Source: an uncultured Collinsella sp.
GTDB lineage: Bacteria; Actinomycetota; Coriobacteriia; Coriobacteriales; Coriobacteriaceae
Assembly: GCA_900555225.1 (NCBI GenBank)
Contig: USKL01000026.1
Coordinates: 1 to 11,337 of the forward strand
Length of the DNA: 11,337 bases
Direction of reading: 5' to 3'
Under the pieces are notes generated by a model. That model did no database searches and was not told the DNA's origin. It saw only the letters and a list, made by a program, of their open reading frames with translations. A program made the position numbers and the translations under genes. Numbering within the stretch: position 1 is the stretch's first letter; each line of letters starts with the position of its first letter. Positions 6,935-11,337 of this stretch are shown here, in pieces.

Positions 6935-6968
6935 GTGCCCTCCTTTGTTAGACATGGCTTACAGTTGA

Positions 6969-6974
6969 ATCATA
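6969..6974 (-). promoter_or_regulatory. Candidate -10 box for the CobW-family gene
   Basis: TATGAT on the minus strand lies 35 nt before the start codon, in the 86-bp gap after the ArsC-family gene. No good -35 is visible at 16-18 nt, and I see no clear Zur-type palindrome. Confidence 0.3.
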
Positions 6975-7020
6975 TGCCAAACGCCTGCTCTTATACCCAC
7001 GCGCCGGCAAATAACACAGG

Positions 7021-7362
7021 CTACTCCCAGGCTCCCCATACATCGGGGCAATAACCGACGGTGGCCTTTTTGCCGTTGCGCACGATGGGCTCGGCCAAGA
7101 CCTGCTGGTTCTCGAGCAGCTTGTCGAAGCGCTGGCTAGGGGTGAGGTGCTGGATGAGCGCGAGCGTCTCCTCGTCCTTAGCCTTGGGGTTGAGCAGCTT
7201 GTCGATGCCGCCGACCGCCTGCATCACGCTCGTGAGCTCGCCCTTGCTCATCTCCTTTTCCTTAAGGTCGATAAACTGCACCTTAATGCGGCGCTCCTTA
7301 AAATAACGCTGAGCCTTCTTGGTATCGAAAGACTTTTTGGTGCCAAAAATTTGCACGTTCAT
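7021..7362 (-). CDS. ArsC/Spx-family (YffB-like) thioredoxin-fold protein with catalytic Cys replaced by Ser
   Basis: The 113-residue product has the ArsC-family layout: strand MNVQIFGTKK, the active-site turn SFDTKKAQRYF (11-21), a VQFIDLKEK strand (28-36), an LTPSQRFDKLL helix, and the cis-Pro segment EPIVRNGK (91-98). In ArsC, Spx and YffB relatives the residue at position 11 is the redox-active Cys (for example KNCDTIKKA in YffB). Here it is Ser, encoded by TCT (7330-7332 on +), one base from a Cys codon. The only Cys is C105, near the C-terminus. Classical thiol chemistry is therefore doubtful, and a Spx-like binding role is possible. The start at 7362 begins the family fold; the longer upstream frame overlaps the flavoprotein gene. 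It lies 17 nt after that gene's stop, so the two are likely cotranscribed. Confidence 0.82.
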   Translation of the reverse strand: MNVQIFGTKKSFDTKKAQRYFKERRIKVQFIDLKEKEMSKGELTSVMQAVGGIDKLLNPKAKDEETLALIQHLTPSQRFDKLLENQQVLAEPIVRNGKKATVGYCPDVWGAWE

Positions 7363-7379
7363 GTATTTGTTCCGCCGTT

Positions 7380-8003
7380 CTACCTGATGAAGTTGGTGCG
7401 CTCGCGATCGGCTTCGGGGGCTTCGATGCCGGCGGCCTGTCCTGCCTCGATACAATGCAGGAGCCAGGCCATGTTCTTGCCGATGTTGCGCATGGTGGCC
7501 AGGCCCTCGGCGTCTTGGGCGGCCTCGCCCGGCATGGCGCCAAACACGTTGTTCCAGTACGTGGAAGCAACCACGGGCATCTGGTTGATGGTGAAGTACT
7601 TATTGAGCACGTCGAAGGTGGTCGACGTGCCGCCGCGACGGGCAACGGCGACGGCAGCGCCCGGCTTGTGTGCAAAGGCTTTGCTGCCGGCATAGAAGGC
7701 GCGATCGAGGGCCGAAAGGATGCGTCCGCTGGGGTGCGCATAGTAGACGGGCGAGCCAAAGACAAAACCATCTGCCTGCTCGGCGGCAGCGATCAGCTCG
7801 TTCACCACGTCATCGTCAAAGGTGCAGCGGCAATCGAGCTTGCCGCACTGACCACAGCCAATGCAGTCGCGAATGGGCTTGGTGCCCAGCTGAAACACCT
7901 CGGTATCAATGCCTTCGGCATTGAGTTGCTCGGCGACCTCGGCGAGTGCGCGGGCGGTGTTGCCGTTTGCCTTGGGGCTGCCATTGACCAAAAGAACCTT
8001 CAT
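7380..8003 (-). CDS. Iron-sulfur flavoprotein-type NAD(P)H-dependent FMN oxidoreductase (flavodoxin fold)
   Basis: The 207-residue product has a flavodoxin-like fold. The FMN phosphate loop is GSPKANGNT (8-16), and GSPVYYAHPSG is the isoalloxazine-side loop. Between them is a Cys cluster, C47-x2-C50-x2-C53 with C58 and C60 (DCIGCGQCGKLDCRC), like the [4Fe-4S] motif of archaeal and clostridial iron-sulfur flavoproteins. It probably transfers electrons between a cytoplasmic donor and an unknown acceptor. ATG at 8001-8003 is preferred over the GTG directly before it, because the GAGGGAG ribosome site (8016-8010) lies 6 nt from the ATG but only 3 nt from the GTG. The ArsC-family gene follows after 17 nt, suggesting a small redox operon. 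Confidence 0.85.
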   Translation of the reverse strand: MKVLLVNGSPKANGNTARALAEVAEQLNAEGIDTEVFQLGTKPIRDCIGCGQCGKLDCRCTFDDDVVNELIAAAEQADGFVFGSPVYYAHPSGRILSALDRAFYAGSKAFAHKPGAAVAVARRGGTSTTFDVLNKYFTINQMPVVASTYWNNVFGAMPGEAAQDAEGLATMRNIGKNMAWLLHCIEAGQAAGIEAPEADRERTNFIR

Positions 8004-8040
8004 CACAAACTCCCTCTGCTGTCGGTGACTTCTGCAGAGG

Positions 8041-8049
8041 ATTATCGCA
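8041..8049 (-). promoter_or_regulatory. Candidate extended -10 promoter of the flavoprotein gene
   Basis: On the minus strand TGC-GATAAT (8049-8041) fits an extended -10 (TGn plus a 5/6 match to TATAAT), 37 nt before the start codon. No clear -35 is seen. A CCTCTGC/GCAGAGG inverted repeat (8013-8019 and 8034-8040) lies just downstream. Confidence 0.35.
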
Positions 8050-8077
8050 CGATGGGGGAGGCGGTGTGGGCGCGGTG

Positions 8078-8977
8078 CTAATCCAGTTTGGTGCCTGGCA
8101 CCTGCACGGCTTTCCCGAGCAACGCTTTGAGCTCGTTCAAAATGGAAACGGGCTGACGGTCGACGCCGTCCAGATGGAGCGTGGCCACGCGAATGGGTGG
8201 CTGATATTCAAATGGGCCAAAGAGCACGGGCGAACCCAGGAACCGCTCGATGTCGCTTGCGATCTCGTCGATCGCCTCGGGGCCGAGCTCATCGAAGAGT
8301 GCCACGAACATCGGCCCCGTCGAGCGGAACAGGCGGCCCTTGCCGCGCGAACAATCCATGAGGCAGGCGGCGCTTTCGGCGAGCACGCGGTCGCCTGCAT
8401 CGAATCCAAAGCGGGCATTGACCTCGGCGATATCGTCGACCTTAATGGCAATAAAGCCTGCCTCGTGCGGCACGTGGCGCATCTCTCCAATAGCGTTGAC
8501 CAGTGCGTGGACATCGCCCAGGCCCGTTACCGAGTCGGTCGTATCCGCCAGGCTTCGGTTGACGATAATGCCCACATACATGCTGGGCTCGGTATCGGTG
8601 CCGTCCAAGCGGTAGCCCGTGCAGTCGCAAAGCACGTACGTTCCGGTGGCATCCATTACGCGATACTGCATGTAGTGGAAGTGCCACGTGCTGTTTATCA
8701 CCATGTCGAGCTCGGCGCGTACGTTGTCGCGGTCCTCGGGATGAACGCGGGCGAGCCACATGTCGAGTGAGTTAAAAGGGTGCTGGGAGGGCAGGTCAAA
8801 ATCGCGCACGGCGTTAACCGACCATTGCGATTTGCCCGTATCGAGATTGAGGATAAAGGGATAGCGCGTCTCGGAGCTCATGGAGATCGCTTGGAACACC
8901 CGGTCGTTGCAGGGAAGCTGATCGACGATTGGGCGTTGCGGCGCGTCACTGTCTTTCGGTTGCTGCACACGATGCAT
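8078..8977 (-). CDS. PAS-domain protein with a degenerate GGDEF domain
   Basis: The 299-residue product has no visible signal peptide or membrane segment. Residues about 36-143 look like a PAS_3-type sensor (RVHPEDRDNVRAEL at 77-90, then a YRVMDATGTYVLCDC strand pair). Residues about 147-296 follow the GGDEF fold: DSVTGLGDVHALV in place of DxLTGLxNR, then FIAIKVDDIAEVN and GFDAGDRVLAE. At the active-site hairpin the GGDEF signature is replaced by STGPM (219-223), so cyclase activity is not expected. It may bind GTP or c-di-GMP, or regulate the cyclase encoded just upstream, whose stop is 3 nt before this ATG, implying translational coupling. No ribosome site is visible at this start; an internal ATG at residue 33 has none either. 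Confidence 0.8.
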   Translation of the reverse strand: MHRVQQPKDSDAPQRPIVDQLPCNDRVFQAISMSSETRYPFILNLDTGKSQWSVNAVRDFDLPSQHPFNSLDMWLARVHPEDRDNVRAELDMVINSTWHFHYMQYRVMDATGTYVLCDCTGYRLDGTDTEPSMYVGIIVNRSLADTTDSVTGLGDVHALVNAIGEMRHVPHEAGFIAIKVDDIAEVNARFGFDAGDRVLAESAACLMDCSRGKGRLFRSTGPMFVALFDELGPEAIDEIASDIERFLGSPVLFGPFEYQPPIRVATLHLDGVDRQPVSILNELKALLGKAVQVPGTKLD

Positions 8978-8980
8978 AAG

Positions 8981-9607
8981 CTAATAGCGATACATCTTGC
9001 GATCGGCATCCATCGTCATCTGGCGACGCGTGTCGCCGGCAAGTGGATCGACGCGCGAGCAGCCAAAACTAAAGCTGCCGATCATGGGCGCCTTGCCACC
9101 TGAGCTCGCCTCGATCAGTCCGGTACGTACCTGCTCCAAGCGCTGCTCGAGTTCAGTCTCGTTTGCGGAGAGCGAGATGAGCACAAACTCGTCTCCACCG
9201 ATACGGAACAGCATTTCATCGTGCTCCATGGTTTCGGAGAGCGTGCGGCAGATGCCCAGAATATAGCGATTGCCTTCGGCGTGGCCAAACCTATCATTGC
9301 AATGTTTGAGATGGTCGATGTCAATATAGGCGCAGGTGAAGGGGTCGCCTTTGTGCCAGAGTTGCTCGACGTGACGGTCGAATCCGTTGCGGTTGCCCAA
9401 GTTGGTGAGCGGGTCGATATAGGCGTTGCTCTCAAGCAGCCGGCGCTCTTGCTGCAGGATGGCGTGCGTCTTTTGCAGTTGTTCGCCAACGGCGCGTAGC
9501 TCAGCAGGCAGCGCGGCAACATCGAGTTCGGCGGTCGAGATGCCATTCGCAAGTCGCTGAAGATAGGCAATAATCGATTGCTCGCCCAGGCGATATGATT
9601 CGTTCAT
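8981..9607 (-). CDS. Diguanylate cyclase (GGDEF domain) with N-terminal coiled coil
   Basis: This predicted cytoplasmic enzyme condenses two GTP into cyclic di-GMP. The 208-residue protein has a helical, probably coiled-coil N-terminus (about 30-60, AELRAVGEQLQKTHAIL), then the GGDEF domain with DPLTNLGNRNGF (65-76), YIDIDHLKHCNDRFGH (94-109), FRIGGDEFVL (134-143) and the family's closing DADRKMYRY. All catalytic features are present. The product-inhibition I-site (RxxD, 9 to 6 residues before the first Gly) is replaced by EHDE (128-131), so feedback inhibition is probably absent. There is no recognisable sensor domain; the PAS protein encoded 3 nt downstream may fill that role. The ATG at 9607 has GGAGG about 9 nt upstream. 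Confidence 0.9.
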   Translation of the reverse strand: MNESYRLGEQSIIAYLQRLANGISTAELDVAALPAELRAVGEQLQKTHAILQQERRLLESNAYIDPLTNLGNRNGFDRHVEQLWHKGDPFTCAYIDIDHLKHCNDRFGHAEGNRYILGICRTLSETMEHDEMLFRIGGDEFVLISLSANETELEQRLEQVRTGLIEASSGGKAPMIGSFSFGCSRVDPLAGDTRRQMTMDADRKMYRY

Positions 9608-9642
9608 GATGGATAACCTCCTTGGGCGGAACAGCGGTTTGT

Positions 9643-9676
9643 ATCATATCCCCAATTCGGTTTGAATTGGGGATAT
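9643..9676 (-). promoter_or_regulatory. 13-bp perfect inverted repeat overlapping a -10 box before the diguanylate cyclase
   Basis: Arms 9646-9658 and 9664-9676 (ATATCCCCAATTC and its exact complement) flank a GGTTT loop. On the minus strand TATGAT (9648-9643) is a good -10 that shares three bases with the repeat, and the rest of the repeat occupies the -35/spacer region. No T-run follows on either strand, so an operator is more likely than a terminator. A leader hairpin of a longer transcript from the EAL remnant is the alternative. Confidence 0.45.
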
Positions 9677-9734
9677 AAGTTAACTAATGGAGGCAAATTC
9701 CCCCTTCGGCGGTGGTGTTTTGCGCGCGAGCGTA

Positions 9735-10031
9735 TCAGTTGTTATTGCCACCATCGAGCAATGCCTCAAAATCCTTCGCTGGCATGGGGCGGTAGTAGAG
9801 GAAGCCTTGAGCGTCGCGGGCGCCCATTTGCCGTAGCACGTTCGCCTGCTCATTTGTCTCGACGCCTTCGACCACGACGGGCAGATGGAGCGACTGCGCC
9901 ATCTCGAGCATCGATGAAATGATCTGCGTGCTGCGGCCTTGATCGCCGTCGACGGGCGCAATCTGCCAAATGTGCTTGTCGAGCGTCACCATAAAGCCGC
10001 TTTCCTCGAGTGCGGGGATATGGGTGCACAT
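9735..10031 (-). pseudogene. EAL-domain phosphodiesterase remnant with internal deletion
   Basis: The frame encodes two pieces of an EAL (c-di-GMP phosphodiesterase) domain. The first, HIPALEESGFMVTLDKHIW, matches the early part of the fold (FIPxxExxGFxxxLDxxxW). The second, TQIISSMLEMAQSLH onward, runs through VVVEGVET, QGFLYYRPMPAKDFEALL and the normal end. They join within a few residues near 9940-9965. About 150 residues that should lie between them are missing, including the DDFG and KID metal-site regions, and so is everything before the first piece, including the EAL motif itself. Catalysis is impossible. The frame extends to 10199 but the upstream part shows no homology and overlaps the divergent patatin promoter; the ATG at 10031 is simply the nearest upstream of the homology. 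It is the likely lost partner of the cyclase downstream. Confidence 0.7.
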
Positions 10032-10094
10032 GCTGTGGACGGCTATTATTCGACAGGCGGTGGCGCGACGATGCGATGTTCGATGAAAATGCGA

Positions 10095-10123
10095 CTGAGA
10101 CGATATATGTTGACGGGTATACT
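10095..10123 (+). promoter_or_regulatory. Candidate sigma-70 promoter for the patatin-like gene
   Basis: CTGAGA (10095-10100, 4/6 to TTGACA), a 17-nt spacer and TATACT (10118-10123, 5/6 to TATAAT) lie 36 nt before the ATG at 10160. A GGAG ribosome site follows about 9 nt before the start. The region was probably once the coding or upstream part of the EAL gene on the other strand. Confidence 0.45.
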
Positions 10124-10159
10124 TGTTCCGTTTGAATTTGCGGGGACGGAGATGGTCGC

Positions 10160-11029
10160 ATGGCACAGTCAAATACGACGCGCACGGTGGGGCTGGCACT
10201 CGAGGGAGGCGGCTACCGCGGCATGTATACGGCGGGCGTGCTCGACGTATGGATGGAGCATGACTTAACTTGCGACCATATGGTGGGTGTCTCGGCGGGC
10301 GCGGCGTTTGGCTACAACTTTAAATCGCGCCAGATCGGCCGCGCCATTCGCTACAACAAAGCCTATTGTGCCGATAAGCGCTATGCGAGCGTGACGAGCT
10401 GGTTGCGAACCGGCGACATGTTCAATGCCGATTTTGCCTATCACGAGGTGCCCATCGAGCGCGATCCCATCGATTTGGAGACATATCGCGCCTGCCCCAT
10501 GCGGTTTACGTGCGTGTGTACCGATATCGAGACGGGCAAGGCCGTCTATCACGATCTGCCGTATGGCGACGAGCGCGATATCGAGTGGATCCGGGCGTCG
10601 TCGGCAATTCCCGTGGCGACGCGTCCCGTTGCTATTGACGGGCATAAGTATCTGGATGGTGGCGTGGCTGATTCTATTCCCAGCGCATGGCTGTTTGCGC
10701 AGGGGTATGACTGCAATATCGTGGTACTCACGCAGCCAGCGGGCTTTGTGAAGCAGCCCAACAGCGTGATGCCCATGCTGCGACGCGTGTTCCGTCACTA
10801 TCCGGAGTTTGTCGCAGCGCTTGAGCATCGGCATGAGGTCTACAATACCACGCTCGATGACCTGGCACGTCGCGAGGCTGCCGGCGAGATCTTTGTGGTG
10901 CGGCCGAGCGAATCGGTGAAGGTGCCGTCGCTGTGTCGCGAGCCCGATGAACTTGAACGCATCTACCAGATTGGTCGCCGCGATGCGGAGGCGACCTTGC
11001 CGGCACTGGAGGCATATCTGGCAGAGTAG
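10160..11029 (+). CDS. Patatin-like phospholipase (YjjU-type serine hydrolase)
   Basis: The 289-residue product is a predicted serine lipase/acyl hydrolase of the patatin family. The oxyanion loop is EGGGYRG (15-21), the nucleophile elbow is GVSAG (43-47) with Ser45, and the catalytic Asp is in DGG (166-168); together these give the Ser-Asp dyad. SSAIPVATRPV before the DGG is also typical of the bacterial YjjU/RssA-like branch. No signal peptide or transmembrane segment is visible, so it is probably cytoplasmic and acts on membrane or cytosolic lipid esters; the substrate is unknown. An ATG at 10152 is out of frame. The gene is monocistronic: divergent from the EAL remnant and followed by a strong palindrome at 11052-11097. 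Confidence 0.88.
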   Translation: MAQSNTTRTVGLALEGGGYRGMYTAGVLDVWMEHDLTCDHMVGVSAGAAFGYNFKSRQIGRAIRYNKAYCADKRYASVTSWLRTGDMFNADFAYHEVPIERDPIDLETYRACPMRFTCVCTDIETGKAVYHDLPYGDERDIEWIRASSAIPVATRPVAIDGHKYLDGGVADSIPSAWLFAQGYDCNIVVLTQPAGFVKQPNSVMPMLRRVFRHYPEFVAALEHRHEVYNTTLDDLARREAAGEIFVVRPSESVKVPSLCREPDELERIYQIGRRDAEATLPALEAYLAE

Positions 11030-11051
11030 GGCAAACTGCCGCGTGCTCAGC

Positions 11052-11097
11052 GGAAAGCGCATCCCAGAATGGACGTCCAAACTGGGATGCGTTTTCC
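11052..11097. terminator. Nested near-perfect 46-bp palindrome between convergent genes (bidirectional terminator)
   Basis: Outer arms 11052-11067 and 11082-11097 pair over 16 bp with one G-T pair. The loop holds a second palindrome, TGGACGTCCA (11070-11079), on the same centre, separated by a symmetric AA/AA internal loop. TTTT (11092-11095) gives a short U-tract on the + strand. It sits 22 nt after the patatin-like stop and 44 nt before the stop of the converging minus gene. The rest of the gap (11098-11141) shows nothing notable. Confidence 0.7.
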
Positions 11098-11141
11098 ATT
11101 GCTGAAGTTATGGGGCCGCGGAGCAACTGCTCGGCTTATGC

Positions 11142-11337
11142 CTATGCCTGCTGCCAGGTGTCTACGAGCTCCTTGGCCGCGGCGTAGGGGTCATCGGCGC
11201 TGCAGACGGCACTCACCACAAAGAAGCCGTCGACGCCGGTAGCCTTGAGCTTTGCAGCGTTGGGCGTTGCGTTGAACTTCTCAACAACAGCCGGAGCGGC
11301 GGTGAAGACGGTCGGGATGGAGACCTTGCTTCTGCCG
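11142..11337 (-). CDS. thiE: C-terminal part of a probable thiamine-phosphate synthase (partial)
   Basis: The minus frame is open from the window edge to TAG at 11144-11142, giving 65 residues. The end, GVDGFFVVSAVCSADDPYAAAKEL, closely follows the conserved C-terminus of ThiE (GxDGVAVVSAI...ADDPxAAAxEL), which joins the pyrimidine and thiazole halves of thiamine. The upstream SKVSIPTVFTAAPAVVEKFNATPNAAKL segment is less typical, so a ThiE-like TIM-barrel fusion or relative cannot be excluded. The catalytic region lies outside the window. Confidence 0.6.
   Translation of the reverse strand, partial: GRSKVSIPTVFTAAPAVVEKFNATPNAAKLKATGVDGFFVVSAVCSADDPYAAAKELVDTWQQA

Noticed and set aside
5717..7054. 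445-codon open frame on the + strand
   Set aside because: It is antisense to the CobW-family gene, whose GTPase motifs are unmistakable. The + strand product is a Val/Leu/Gly/His-rich shadow with no motif, and it runs through a terminator.
8066..8770. 234-codon open frame on the + strand, and similar + frame at 7455-8081
   Set aside because: These are antisense to the PAS and flavoprotein genes, have no ribosome site or recognisable domain, and match the composition of shadow frames.
9643..9676. c-di-GMP riboswitch before the diguanylate cyclase
   Set aside because: The region is too short and shows only one simple hairpin, with no conserved GEMM-type core or second helix.
10032..10199. Upstream part of the EAL-remnant frame as real protein
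   Set aside because: It has no domain similarity, basic low-complexity sequence, and overlaps the promoter and start of the divergent patatin-like gene.

Overview
The window reads as chromosomal DNA of a high-GC Gram-positive. Third codon positions favour G/C, Shine-Dalgarno sites are strong (AAGGAG or GAGGAGG types), GTG starts occur, and the protein sequences look most like those of gut Actinomycetota of the class Coriobacteriia, Collinsella in particular. That taxonomic guess comes from recalled sequence style, not a search. No tRNA, rRNA, CRISPR array, integrase or transposase gene was seen.

Layout. Positions 1-109 hold the 3' end of an unrecognised + strand gene. Positions 110-199 hold a compact promoter/operator with three tandem 10-bp repeats. 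It drives a probable two-gene operon: an AAA+ ATPase with a C-terminal winged helix (200-1318), then a short class II UvrA (UvrA2-like) that lacks the UvrB-binding domain (about 1329-3824). A second, paralogous AAA+ ATPase (3865-4965, minus) converges on it, with a perfect 17-bp inverted repeat between the two stop codons. A degenerate relative of that repeat lies at 5083-5115, so the second ATPase gene and its leader are bracketed by REP-like palindromes.

From 5109 to 8003 the minus strand carries housekeeping and redox genes, read right to left: an iron-sulfur flavoprotein-type NAD(P)H/FMN reductase (7380-8003), an ArsC/Spx-family protein whose catalytic Cys is Ser (7021-7362), a CobW/COG0523 metal-chaperone GTPase (5804-6934) with a clear terminator, and TrmL-type tRNA methyltransferase (5109-5708) with an extra segment of about 40 residues.

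From 8078 to about 10031 (minus) lies a decaying cyclic-di-GMP module: an EAL phosphodiesterase remnant with most of its core missing, an intact GGDEF diguanylate cyclase, and a PAS protein with a degenerate GGDEF domain that starts 3 nt after the cyclase stop. A patatin-like phospholipase (10160-11029, +) is divergent from the EAL remnant. A nested palindrome (11052-11097) separates it from the 3' end of a probable thiE on the minus strand (11142-11337).

The most unusual part is the left third. Two paralogous Orc/Cdc6-like AAA+ ATPases flank a UvrA that cannot dock UvrB in the usual way. The upstream region of the first has an exact 10-bp-phased repeat array and that of the second a weaker one. 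This could be an uncharacterised DNA-transaction or stress/drug-tolerance module, but no function can be proven from sequence alone.
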